Assembly: GCF_047663525.1 (NCBI RefSeq)
Contig: NC_092621.1
Location: 78,358,501 to 78,422,500 of the forward strand
Direction: 5' to 3'
DNA length: 64,000 nucleotides
Origin: Anas platyrhynchos
Lineage: Eukaryota; Chordata; Aves; Anseriformes; Anatidae
A program made the position numbers and the translations under genes. Positions 38,362-51,800 of the stretch are shown one piece after another. The stretch's first letter is position 1. Each line of letters begins with the position of its first letter. Under the pieces are notes generated by a model. It saw nothing but the letters and a program-made list of their open reading frames with translations. It was not told the DNA's origin and did not search any database.

Positions 38362-41300
38362 GTATGTTTTTTTTCCACAGATGAAGACTGTGAGAGCCTT
38401 GTTGCACTAACAGTCTATTGTTTAAATAGGTTTTGTTTTGCAAAAGTACACATTGCACCCATAAATCACACGGTTTTACAGAGCTGTCTTTTAAAACACT
38501 TTATTGAAACAGATTCTGATGAGTAGACTTGAACAAAAGTGGGGGTTTTGATGGAACTAGGGATGTCCTCATTGGTTATATGCAGTCAGTGCTTAAAATA
38601 TTTTTTTTTAGTATATTTTAGAAAATGTATTTTTATATATTTGAAACCTAAGGGAGCTCTAAGTAAGAATTACAGTTGCTTTTGCAAAACATGTGGCTGT
38701 TGACTGATGGTTTTGCATTTCAGAATTTTCAATTTTCAAATTACTGTTGTGATCTAGATCTTTGCTATATCATATCTCTACTGTTTGTGTGTCACTGAGA
38801 TATTTTCATCCAGTCTTCTCCTGCAGTGTGTGGTTGGAGGTAGGACACAGTATTATGTTAAGTAGTTAATTAGGAACAGTCAGAAAGGAAAAATTAGGAA
38901 ATTAAAAGTCCTTGTAATCAATATCCATTGTTAGGAACAACAAGCATTGACAAAAGACAAGGCAAAAATGTAGTGAAGTATATGGCATGTCATAAAAGGC
39001 CATAAGATTTCCCTCCAGAGTGTTCCTGGGAAGTCCAGTTCAGAGATTACGAATGGAATGTTGGTTTTGGCAGGCAAAGTGAAAAATAGGAGGAAGATAA
39101 AGAAGACAAAATTTTGAAGCTGGATGAAAATATAGGAAAGCTATCCATAATAAGGGTAAAACTCCCATTTAAGTAATTGAACCAGAGGAGACATTGAATA
39201 ATCCAGTGGGTGTATCCTGTTACAGCAAAGATGATAAATACAGTGTTGAAACTACAGAGAAACAAAATAGTTACTGTTCTGTTTGTTTTTAATCCATCAA
39301 GAGATACTAAAGTATAATGATACAGTGCAAAAGATATGCGGAATAGTTGAATTAAAGTAACCTTATTAAAACAGAAAATCAATGATTGGATATCATATTA
39401 TCAAAAATGTGCAAATATCATGGGATCCCGAGGGAAACTGATCAAATTATTTGAAAAGTTTATTTCAGTTCATTGGTCATGGACAGTTAACTTTTTCAAC
39501 TTTCCATCTCATTCTCTGCTATCTAAATATTTGGAGTCTTCGTGGTGAGGGAGTAATGAATAGCTATGTACTCTGGTCTGTTCTGCACAGCGGTCTGTAT
39601 TGCTTGGTGTATTTGGTTCCATTTACACAACTTGTGTTTTAAGACAGAGAAGAAAAAGCATCTGAAGACCAAGAATAAAATCCTGTGTAGGTTTCTTTTT
39701 GCTGTTTTTAGATAGATGCAACATAAAGCTTGTCACTTACATCTTTTTTTTCAGCCTGAGGAGGTGAAAAAGCAGTTTTCTGTATAAATCAGTCAACCTA
39801 TTTTAGGGGAGGATGAATCTAGAAGAGTCTATTTTTCTTCATTGATCAAGGAGAGCTAGAAGATGGTTAACTTGGATGTCCGTGTCTGCGTTTTGTCATA
39901 TGAATTTTGTACAACAAAGTATGGATGAATGCTCATTAAAGGCCACAGCAGTTGTTGCTGTTGATTTCACTGAGATTTCACTTGGACAATGAAGCTTGTA
40001 CTTCATTCAGGGCTCGAAGGATCAGCCATTGGAGCAGCTTGCATTGAGAGTCTTTGCATCGAGACTGGTGTGCTTGACTTCTGCTGGAAACTTCATTTTT
40101 TTTTTTTTTACAGTGGGATGCTCTTGCCCTTGTGATACCAGCAGTCAGTGCATGCAGGCACAGTTGGCACGTGTGATGGAGCCGTACATACCAGTGTGGC
40201 AAAGTACTTCTGGTGGCTCATCACCATTATTGGGGGGGGGGAAATTGCTGTATTTCAGCTCCTGTGGGAACTTCGTGCTTTCACGGAGGTTCCTGTGTTG
40301 CAGGTGTTGTGAGTTACTAATGACAAGCTGATTCGCAGGAGGTTTCTGTACGGTGAGGCTGCCTGCTCCGTTGCACCTGCAGGAATACAGCAGAAGCTAA
40401 GAACAGGTTTGGGAGCCACTGTGCTGCAAAATGGCATGCTATCTATTACAGAGCAGGTTTTCCCTTTTCTGGAACTTGAAGGCTCCTGCCATGCACATAG
40501 TAGTTAATTGATGGTTGCTTCAGCTCGTTGGCAAGGCTGCAGGATTCAGGCTGTCTCCTCGTTATCCTTTCACATGCCAGAGAGCCTTTGACATCTGCGA
40601 GTTTCCAGACACACTCTTGCTAATTCCTGAGCTGTCCTAGGCAGTAGAGGAATTGTTTCATGAACTCATATGAGGGCTGCACAGGGTGTTGGGAGAGGGT
40701 ACAGTGCCCTGCTTTTAAGTAGGTACAGTGTTAGAGCCATGAGTTGGATTTTGTTCATTGTATTCAAATGACCCTTAGAGCAAGCTTAGGTTAAGATAAG
40801 TATGAAGAAGGTTTTACATCTGCATAGACACTGACACTTTAAACACAGGATGTTTGGAGACGGGTAAGCTTAAATGCTAATACCTACTTAGAGCAGTTTC
40901 AGAATGTTTTTCTCTTTGTACCTGTCAGTAACTGAGATGTCAAGCCATTTTTCTAACCATTGCCTGGTTGTCCTGTTTCATGCAGACCCTCTCTCTTTCC
41001 ATTTGTTTTCTTACTAGAAAGGAATTGAGAATGTTTCTCTGGAAGGCCATTCTCTGATTTCTGTGGGTTTAGTTTAACCAAAATGTTTGTTTTCACATGT
41101 AAAAGGGACGTTTGCTCCTTTTCTGGAAGAATTACATCCACAGCTCCATGTGGTAGTATATGCATCCAGATTGGTAAACTGAAACTGCTAACGACATTGT
41201 GGCTAACTATATACAAATTTTTGACCAAGTTTGTGAAGGACACTCCCTTCTAACTAATGAGATGGGATTCAGTCCTTGGGGTAACAGCTCATAGAGAGAT

Positions 41301-44300
41301 CATAAATCTTCTGCAGCATCTTTCAATAGATTGGAAAATAGCATGAGATGCAAAGCAAGAACTGATACAAATACATGGTGCTATTTTAAATTTTTAAAGT
41401 TGCAATTTTGGTCTGGTTAGATTTCTATTGAGTCAGTTGTCTTTCTGGACTATCCTGACTTTATTCATCTATACTTTTCTGCAGACAGCAGAAACCACCA
41501 TACTGTATTCTGGCTGTTATTCTGATGTATTCTGGAATAGACACCAATATTTGGTGTATATTCTTTCTTGATCCAGATCAGATCTGTTCCGCTGGGAGAT
41601 CTGTCAGGGTCTGTACCAAGGAATGTGGAATTGTATAATCTTTTGTATAATTTACTTTATATATAGAATGTGTTTTTAAAATATTTCTGTGTTGATGCCC
41701 TTATGTTAACCGATTTTATAACTGAGATTCATAGATGTCGTGCATCACAAGCTGTTCACTGAGATTAAATGCAACGATGACCAGCAGTGCAAGGGCAGTA
41801 ATAAGTTTGATGAACTTAAACCGTGCTTGATTTTGAGGTATACTGGGACAGTAATATCTTGACTGAGGCCATAGGTTCCTCTTCATCTAAAATTGGAAAC
41901 TGATCCTTCTACATTTGTGTTTTTTTTTTTTCTTTTTCAGTCATCCTTCTTTTTTTCTAAGCAAATCGTAGCAAGCAGAATGTTTGTTTTTTTTTTTTTC
42001 CTTCCTATAGTTGAAGCTATTTGAATGCTATGAAGTCATATATCGCATATTTTATTATCAGCCTATTGCACTGAAACACTGGCTTTCATTCTGGACATTA
42101 ATATTTACCATCGACTGTATCCCACTCCAGCCTTTGTTAAGTGCAATGTAGATACCTCTTAAGCAAGACAGAACAATTACTACCACATATTATTACGTGG
42201 ATTGTTGACAAGATGAAAAATTCTGTACAAAATTTGAAATGAGGACAGTCCTCATGCCTCAAAGAGCTTACATACTGAAAGAGTGAAATGGGAAAATCTG
42301 GATTCACTTATGCATTCTTTCTGTTTATTATTCAAATAGCTTAAGGGAAGCAATAACTTGGAGTAATAATTCTCTGTGTGTGGTTTGTCTCAGCTCTTCT
42401 CGGTATTGCAGAAGCAGTGAGTCAGCGTGGAACCATTTCTGAAGCTACAGCCATTGCTGCTTTATGTAGGAGTGGGCAGGTTGGGAATGTAGAAGGTCTG
42501 TTAGTAACCGGCGTTGCCTTTGGAAAATGAGCTCTGAGCTTCACTAACATGTCGGTTAAGTTATATATTTATTTCTACATCGACTCGTACCTTTGCTGGC
42601 AGATGTTCATTAGTGTAAGTGAAGATTTTCCTGATGAAGGGTGTGGGAGTGAGCCTGACATCTTTCTTGTACTTCATAATGCTGTGTGATTTGCTGTTCA
42701 GCTGTTCTGTTCAGTTTATAACAATTAGAAAATTATAAATCTTAGTAATTATTAATCATTTTCTCTCTAAACAACTCCGGTATTTTTAGAATTAAGAACA
42801 ACTCATTTTTTTGTGCAAAAGTAAATAGCATGAGCTCAGTGTAAACATAGGCAGAACCACAGTATTTGTTGGATGGTTAAAAAAATGTGAAGTAAAAACC
42901 CAGCAAAAGTACTTAGGGAGAAAAATGTAAATATATTTAATGGAATCCAGCTCTCACTGGAGAAAATAATAAAAGGTCCTTAGTACACAGGGAGACAATC
43001 AAGTATTACATACGGCCCCCAAACATCAGTTTTTAGTGAATGATCCCAGCTGAAGAGCGGTGCAGCTGCTCCAGAAGCAGGTGAGTTTACCCACAGTCTT
43101 TCCCATACTTACCCTGATGCTCCGAGGAGGGAGTAGGTCATGCTGCATAGGTACTCAACCCAAATTATGTTTCCTCCGAATCCTGATGGAAGAAGGTTTG
43201 GTAGTTTTGACAGGAAGAAGGAATTCTAATTTCAGTTCAACTCAGATTCTTTTCAGCACACTGGGCTTCCTCTGCCATCGGGTCTCCCTGGAACCGGCTC
43301 TTCCTTTAATGCTTGTGCCCAAAATACTGCTGGGCAGCCTTAATTGTGCCATGGCACATGTCTGTGCCCCATAATTCTGTATTAGCCTGGCCACTGTTTG
43401 GTTCTATCTTCCAAATTCTCTCGATGCTTCATTTTCTGCCATAGTACCACAAGCCTTTTAAAATGCCAGGTCACAGGAAGAAAACCCAAACTGGTGATGG
43501 AAACCTGTAAAAAAAAAAATAAATAAGAAGAAACCACCTGTTCTAAGGAGATCTAAAGCGAGTTGCAAAATGCAGCAAAGATGCTTGTGATTTTGCTTAA
43601 AACTATATTAATCTAAAAATTGAATTAGCTTGTATTAAGCCACATGAAAAAAATCTGGTGTGGGTTTTATTAACTTTGTTTTAGATTAAAAAGCTTGGCA
43701 AAAGAATGACATTGTTTAGAAATACTAAAGCTGAAAGAAGCTTCAGGAGAGATTACTCCCCTTGCATGAGCTGGGAAAACCTCAATAAAGGAGGAATGCG
43801 ATGGTGACAGAAGTCATCTGAGTTCAAGATAAATCCTGCTTCTAGACTTTTTCATGGTGGGATGTTTCAGTCTTCATGAAAGAGGCTAAATGTTTCTCCT
43901 CTTAGGAACTTCTAGAGGCATGGGAAGTTTCTCTCTCTCCCCCCCATACCTTTGCAGATCACTTTTCTGTGTGTGACTTCTGTACCCTGGCAAATCTTTT
44001 TAACAGTAGTTACATTTAGTTTTCAACAGCTTTGATGACATGCTGTTGGTTTGGCTGTTGTTGTGTGTGGTAGGACTGTAATCTGTGTTCTCCATTTTAC
44101 ACATTCTTTGATTGCTGTTCGGTTTTACCCACTAGAATGTACTTAGTGTGTTTTTACAAACCTTAGAAATGATATCAAAGCAAATACAAACTAATTACGA
44201 AGCTTTTGGGAGAACTGAAGAAGCACACTGTATGACCTTTAAATGTAATTTCTTTTTGGTGTAGATGTTAGTCCAAAGCGTTTTCAACTTTTTGTGTGCT

Positions 44301-45476
44301 TAGTATTCAAAGTCATCACATAATATTAGCAAATGAATTCTACATCAAGCACTGGGAAAAAAAAAACTTCTAATTCAGCTTGGGTAACTGGATGCGACAG
44401 TTCACTGAGAGTTACAGTGGTTGAAGGCATGCCATAATCCCAGCAGAATGTCTTCTTTCTGCAATAAATAAACCTCCATTTCCTTTGAAGCACACGTTGA
44501 GACTAGTAAGTGAAGACGGTTTTCCCAGAGCCTGAACTCTGAGAGACTAATAGCGCCACTGACAAAATTATTTATAAGCTCATTCATTTGGCCCGCGATC
44601 ATGTGTTACAGATATTGGAAAGAAATATTGTTGTTTTGTTTCTACTTCAGTGCATTGTTTACTGACATCTAGAAAGTTGTTCTGAAAAAAAATTTTTTTT
44701 TTTTTTTTATTTTTCAATCTAGAAAAGAAAACTTACACTGAGAGCTTGGAACTTTTTTTTTTAATTTTTGAAGTTCAGATTTTGTTAAGTAAATTTCAAG
44801 TATGAATTAATTTCATAAGAGTACAGACTGCATTTTTATGTGCCTTTTTAATAAGTCATTATTATTAAGTCATAAATAATATTTTTAAAGTGGTGCCAGG
44901 GTATACTTCAGAAACAGTTGTCTTTGCCCTGTAAATTATGTGGCCAAAGTTACCTTAAAACTGCTTGTAGCTGCACGTTCAGAAGTCTTAGAGATATGCA
45001 GGATACAGATTTAGATTGTAACCTACCTGGCCTTTCTGTTTCCCCTCTCTGTCTTCTAGGGTAATGTCTTTTATAATTTATTTAATTATTACAAGGCTTG
45101 GTAACTTTTGCGTCAGATAGGTTGATACCCACAGTTGATAGCTTTGATGTGATATGCTTGACGTGCCTTGATGTTTGCCCAGCTTCTATAGTTTTGTAAG
45201 TTGCAGGGCTTGTGAGAAATGAAAATCTGTTTTTCTATTTTCAATTTAATGATATAACTTTAATAGTCTTATTAAGAAAAACCTATTATAAAAATAGATC
45301 TTATTTGTTATGTTTTTTTTTTTAATAATTCTCCCATCTTTTTTCCTCCAAAACCAGAAGGTCTGATATGAACTACTGTAGGTTGAAGAGATACTCAAGT
45401 GATGGACATACCATTGGTCCTTATAGTAAACACCATAGCATCAGATTACATTATTAAAAATATTACAGCTGTATAA
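38362..45476. other. Probable ATG10 intron sequence, nothing else recognised
   Basis: By inference, an intron of ATG10. AT-rich, with T runs near 40099-40111, 41920-41930 and 41985-41998 and a G10 run at about 40231-40240. No exon matching the next expected ATG10 segment (EEAFELP...YEYHVLYSCSYQ in human) was found. Open frames up to 111 codons (39047-39382 minus, 39996-40331 plus) have no known domain. Confidence 0.55.
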
Positions 45477-45872
45477 CATCACAGAATGGCTGAGGGACCT
45501 CTGGAGGCCATCTGGTCCCACCGCTGCTGCAGCAGGGCCACCCAGAGCAGGGTGCCCAGGCCTGTATCCAGGTAATTTTTGGAGATCCCCCCAGGAGGAG
45601 GCCCCACAGCCTCTGGGCAGCCCGTGCCAGTGCTCAGCCACCCGCACAGCACAGAAGTGCTCCTGGTGCTCAGGGGAACCTCGTTGACCCTGTTTGTGCC
45701 CACTGCCTGCTGTCCTGGCACTGGGCACCACTGACAAGGCCTTGGCTCGGTACTTTTCTGTGCCCTCCCTTCAGGTATTTATAGATACAGATGACATCCC
45801 CTGGAGCCCCCTCCACTTCAGACTGAAAGTCCCAACCCTCTCAGCCTCTCCTCATAGCACCATTGTGGCATT
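45477..45872 (-). mobile_element. CR1 LINE, 3' part
   Basis: The + strand begins atcacagaatggctgagggacctctggaggccatctggtccc and continues AGGGCCACCCAGAGCAGGGTGCCCAGG, GAGGCCCCACAGCCTCTGGGCAGCC and AGATGACATCCCCTGGAGCCCCCTCC, a known CR1 subfamily layout on the minus strand. It is about 0.4 kb, 5'-truncated and non-coding, and antisense to ATG10 like the copies at 28.5 and 30.4 kb. Confidence 0.9.
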
Positions 45873-48800
45873 CATTTCCTGAGTGTTGCTCTGCTTGGGC
45901 ATAATGAGAATGAAGAGACTGGAGGAACATACCAGTAGAAAACACTGATTCTTCCTCATATATGAGCAGGTAGATACCACACACTTCACCATCTAAGTCT
46001 CCAAAATTGTGTTCAGTAGTTGAAAAAAGCTCTATGCTAGAGTGTTTTTACTCAGTACAGCTCATAAGTGGGAACAGGCATGTGGTTAACAGCTCACTAG
46101 AAAGAATAAAAGACCCATTTTTGTTACTCTGAATTTTACTCTAACAGCTTGCTTTATCTCTTAATTGTATGGGTTTGTATATGAAGACTCTGCGCTTCAA
46201 AATTCAGAGGAATGCATGATACAAATTGGTGGTGGTTGTTCAGAATTGATTAATCACTGAGATATGCCCAACGCAAAAGGAACATGCTCTGAGCATATAC
46301 ATCGAAACTGACAGTGATGTTAAATATAATAAAAAGGGGATTAATGGTAAAATCTTTGTGTTCCTAAAAAACAGTCATTTCGTGTGTTTGGAATAATCTG
46401 GCCTCATGAGGATAGAGATAAGGTGGTTGGGAGGAATAGGAGTACTTGTGAAAATAGTTGATGCACAACTACATTTTGGATTGACTAGTATAAGGTAGAG
46501 AGAGACAAGAGAGCTACCTGTATCATGAGTAGCATTTTGGAGGCCTGGATTTTAAAGTGTGCTTCTGTTTTCTGCCCATACTTATGTCATGAGTTAGCGA
46601 CAGTGGTGCATGGGGTCGGACAGCGTGAAGAAGAATGAAGCTTGCTCCCAGCACTCCGTGTGGCATTGCTGCATCAGCACGTTGGGCGGTGTGTGTTGTG
46701 CCAGGTGTAATTAGTTTGCTCCCTCCCAGAGTGGGAAGGAGTCCTGGGGGAAGCTGCAGTGCTCTCTGATCACGATTTTTTGGCTGGCCAGGGGCGGGGG
46801 GCAGTCTGATGATGTGCTGCTCTAACACAGGGCAGAGCATTGTCTTTTTGTCCAGGCTGTATTTGTCAAATGCTTGTGACATCAGCTCACAAACGAGAAA
46901 CATGACACTGTAGTATTTGTCAATACTGCTCTACCACAAAGGAAACAAAATCACAGTCTAGTCAGTTGTTAACATTTTGCTTTTTTATGGTGAACCTCCA
47001 AATACTTGATGTTGCAAGCCTTGCATATATGCCTTCCTTTGTTTCTTTTAAATTAAATTACACTGGTACAGTGTTATGCTCTAATTTTCTAGGGAAAATG
47101 CTCATCTGTTGGATCAATACTCTGATTTTGGCTAAGTGCCTGTGTTTTGTAGCAGCATCATATGCTTCATTTTTCACGTTAGTGTATCTGCACTATTCAC
47201 CTGCAACATACAGGTCATGTTGGCGTGAAGTGAGTGTTGGAGGTTTAGGGCCGTGCAGTGAGCAGTGTTTGCCTGAGGACCAGGTGAAATGGATGAACTT
47301 CTACATGGTGCTGCACTGTAGAAAGTTCCAGAGTCAGGAAGCTCTTAGATTGCTCGTTTTATTTATTTCTGAAAATTATTTTACTACTTGTAAGCAGATT
47401 CCTAAGTTATGTCCTCCTAGCTGTGTTTAAGTCCTGTAGCATGGACTGCAGCCCAGCAAGCAACCCTGGCAACTCTGCTTTTGGTGGTGGGGATCCAAGA
47501 CCTGATCCCAACTTAGGGGTGCTGAAATTACACCACTGAAAATTTACATCTACCAAAAGTGTAAAGCAGCAAATTATCTTGAAAGTTAAGAAGACTAACT
47601 CAATTTGTCATTGTCATTTCAGTTACTCCGCCTTAACAGTCTCTAGTCTTTGATACATTTTTTTTTGCTGTGAGGTCTCATTGTGGGTTTTCAGATTTTT
47701 ACCCCAAAACCATCTCACCATCATTGTCTCTGAACTGCTAATATGGGTCACTCTCAAGGTACATGAAACACTGTTTTTCTCCTGTGTTACAAAGAACTGT
47801 CATTATTTCCTACTCTGGAAAAATTCGCAGTCCCATACTTTTTTTTTTCCTTTTTTTTTTTTTTTCCCCATGTTTTAAATCTTTCTACACTGTCAGTTTT
47901 GTTAGCCTTATTAGTTAAAACAAAAAAAAAGAAAAAGCAGTCACTGCTGGTTTGTTGTTAGTGTTGTCAATATAGTGATTTACATTTCTCCTCAAGGTCA
48001 GAATGCGAAGTGTCTCCCATGTATACTATATACATGCTGTGTAGTCTGTGTGTGATTCTGAGGTCTAATCCTTCCTAGCTGTAACCAAATAGCATTGAAG
48101 TTGATTGAGATTTAGGAAGTTGCGTGTAGGATAATGTTTTCTGTAGTTATGAAATATGTCAGTATCAATAACAACAGTAACTTACCTAGCATCATAAAGA
48201 CACACACAATGAGGAGACACTGCTTTCTTGTCTCATAATAGCCAACTTGTAGCACATGTCCTATAAAAACGTAGCTGCATAAATAAGGTTGGGTTTTGCT
48301 TTCTTTTCCTTCTATATTGGGCTGGTACTCAACATAGTATTACCAAGGCAGTATGTTAAAACTTAGTACTGATGGGATTGTGAATGCACCAATTTCAAAA
48401 TTACTATTCCAGTTTATAGCAGGAATGAATTTGGTTCTGTGAGTTTGTATAAGATACAGGTGTTTTCCTGAATGAATAAGGCAATATATCATAAATAATA
48501 GCAAGTATATTTTGCTTGAATTCAGCTTGTTAATGTTGTGTAATCTTTCTGCCCTGGTTTGCCAGGAACTAGTTCAGACATTGCTTAGACATGTTTATTG
48601 ACAATTTCTGTGAGACACTCTCACTTGTACATTCCAAGCAAAGGGAAGATTGTTTAAATGATCATATATGTTTGGGGATGGGAAAGTGTATTGCTGAGTG
48701 TAAACTCATGTCTGTAACTGGGCGTATTTCATTTTGCTCAATGAGAAGCTTTCTCTGGATGATCTGTGGTGGTAGCAATGAAATTAAATAATATGAATTG

Positions 48801-51800
48801 GATTCGAAGAGTTTTTACCATTCTGCCCTGAATTCTGGAGAAAAAACTTGAAGTCATAGGCTTAGTAGGATTTAAGTTTGCTTTCTGAGAAAAAAACAGT
48901 AAAGGGTAAAGACTCTTCACAATCATGGTACAGACATTTCTGTGGGATCAGTGATAAACTAAGATGCAGAGAGATGGCTCTAGCACAGGAGGGAGAAAGC
49001 TGTGGCTTGCAGGAGGTGAAAGATTCGTGCTGTAGGTAATGGGTCATATTTTTATAGTGTAAGCTTTGTGTTCAACTAGTGATTTTTGTAATACAATTAA
49101 TAGTATTTATTTCCATCCATATTTTGTACTTTTCCCTATTTGGTGGCTTGCCAATAAAATTTCTTTCCAAGACAGCTGAACCTAGCTTGCAGACTGACAG
49201 GGAACAAAAAAACACCTTCAAAGGAAAGCACATTAAAAAGCTTAGAAATCACCAGAAAGCATTAACGGCTCTGTTGGCTGTTGCACAATGGGATGCAGGA
49301 ATTGCAATAATGTTCCTCTTCCATCTGGTGCCTACAAACTTGCTGTTTTCAGAGGCATTCATTACTGTAGCAAACTGTTCACTTATTCATTCATGTGTGG
49401 CTGCCCGTTATTCTTTGGAAAAGACTTGGGTTGAAATCGGCTCAGTTCTTTGTTGCAGAAGTGCTCAGTGTCAAACATATTACAAGAAGATGTCAGTCCA
49501 AATGCAAATACCACCGAAATTTAAAACATCTCCGCATGTTGTATGTATTTGGAATGTACTGTGAAGGTGTAGTCCTAGGAGAGAGGATCTTGACTGACAA
49601 TACTCAAAGGAAAATCATGCATTGTCTGTGCCAAAATGTCTGTCTTAGACTGAAATTTCAATTTCTGTTTTAAATTTCCTGGCTTGTGTTAAATAACATC
49701 CTAGCTTTAAAATTTCTTTCTTTCTTAGAGACTCGATAGTTATTTTCTTTGTTACATCTGGACTAGTTAATTTTCAGGATGCGAAATAACTCTTGGAAGG
49801 TGTCACTCTGTGAGGGAAGAACAGTTTTCTGAAATAAAAAGATGGGGAAAAGCTGGAGCTGGCTTTTTTCAATCCCAGTAACAAAAGGAGACAACTTTAT
49901 TTTGAAACGTGCCTCGTTATTTCCTTATTCGTTGCCAACTGGGGGCAGTATTGGGGTTGCCAAATTTGTCACTTCTGTGCAGAATGAGGGACATCTTAGG
50001 TCTAAACTGAAATTTAGGCCCTGTAAGAGTACTGTGCCACTAAATGCAGAGCAAACCTGAATTAAGGATCTAGCTTAAGCAAATGGAATTCCATCTTCTG
50101 CTCATTAAATCTTTGATTTTCCTCCTTTTCAGGTGTTAGCAGATAATACAGATCACGTTAGAAGTGAGGAGTGTCAAAAGAATTATTTAAAAATAACTAA
50201 ATATTATCCTTTTTTTTTTTTTTTTCTTCATCTGGACTATAGGAGCTTCGGTAATCCCTAGAAGCTAAGTGTAGGTTTCTGAACAGACCTGGTATTTAGC
50301 AGTGGTAAGTCCTTCAGCTGCCCTTAGTGGAAGCCTCTGAGTACATAGTTCTTTGGAAAATAAAGCAGATAGGTGCTTAAATGGAAACCTGCTAACTTCT
50401 GACTGTAAGAGTCTTGTCCAAGGCTTATGAGGTAAGGAAAGGTTAGTTTTAGTTTTGAGTAGTTATATAGATTTGCAGATATGAACACAAGAGCAAGTAA
50501 AAACTTCCTATATGAATTCCTGAATCCAAGGCAGGACACATGGCATGCATTTAAATATTTATTTTTCTAGGGTTCATGTGCTTCAGCAGTGTCTCAACAT
50601 CTGTCTTTATGCTGGAAAAGTTGCAACCAGTCCAGTTATCACTGGCCTAGAAATACAGTTGAGGAACTGTTTGCCTGCTGCTGTAGGAAATCAACCAAAA
50701 ATGGTTACTCACAGTACAGAAGATGTAGAAATGCAATTAAAGAACAACAGAAAGTGCATGTGATCAAAACTTTGATCCTGTAGTGTGGTATTAGCTAGAA
50801 TTATTTTGCTTTCCCGAACAAGCATTACAACTGCAACCAGTTGAGTGTAAATGGTAGAAATTCCCATGATTTTTTAGTTTTTAAAGTATTCTTACTTTCT
50901 GTCTGTTAATAGATGCTTAGTATTCATGTTTCCCATTTTTTTCGCCACACTTTGAAAGGACAGAAACATATTTGCCATTTAAAAATCAAAGATGCAATTT
51001 CTGTGTAAACTGTAACTGCTCAAGTTTCTGAGAAAACCATAACTACAAAATTCTAAGAAAAGTTTTAAACATTAGGAAGATGAGAATGCAAATTGTCTGA
51101 TATTCTAAGAATTAGCAAAGTATGCCACTCTTCTTCACTCGTTTTAGAAAAACTGTTTTGATTTTCTGTAGTATTTATCTCTGCCCTTGCCTCTGCTCAA
51201 AAATTCTTCCATCAGTGGAGGGATGTTAACTGCATTTGAGCAAGGTAGAGGTTTTTAAAGACAATTAAGTTCCTGTAAGTTTTGTGAAATTAAATGGCTG
51301 AGTGGAGGACAGAGACCATAAAAATTCTCTGCTTGAGGGCAGAGTTACAACATGTGCTGATAACTTGCAGTGTGCCAGGCAATCCACACGAGAAAGACCT
51401 TGTAAATGTCCCAGCTGAAGCAAAAGCCCTGCCTTTCCTTGGACCTAACACTTGGTTGACCACAAGATTCAAATCTGAAGGAAAGAAAAATCAATCAGAC
51501 AAACCATTGCAAAATAATTCAAGGTAATTCTGAGTGTACACTATTTAACAAGTAATTTGATGAGTAATTTCAAAATGTTTTGTCATGTGGATTTGATGCA
51601 ATATGGAAAAACAAACACGAGTTGATTAAAGGACTATGGTGACATAAATTTTATTTTACTTATTTATTTATTTTTGCTATTGAGACTTTTTTTCATCTTT
51701 CCTCAAAAACATATGCTTTGGGAAGACAGTGTGTATGGCCCACCTGATGGGCAGCCCCGTGGCAGTACGCTGAGTATATGGATATTAAACCCCCATTGTG

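Noticed and set aside
39757-39790. Acceptor-like TTTTTTTTCAG followed by CCTGAGGAGGTGAAAAAG
   Set aside because: In the required phase the second codon is TGA, and the other frames do not resemble ATG10.
42011-42100. Possible next ATG10 exon after a good polypyrimidine tract (CTTCCTATAG), starting TTGAAGC and with TATGAAGTCATA further on
   Set aside because: In the phase left by the previous exon it reads V-E-A-I and then a stop. The similarity to the human EEAF...CEVI region is too weak without several frame changes.
49079-49564. 161-codon open frame
   Set aside because: No recognisable domain or splice context; codons follow local AT-rich composition, as expected for a chance frame in an intron.
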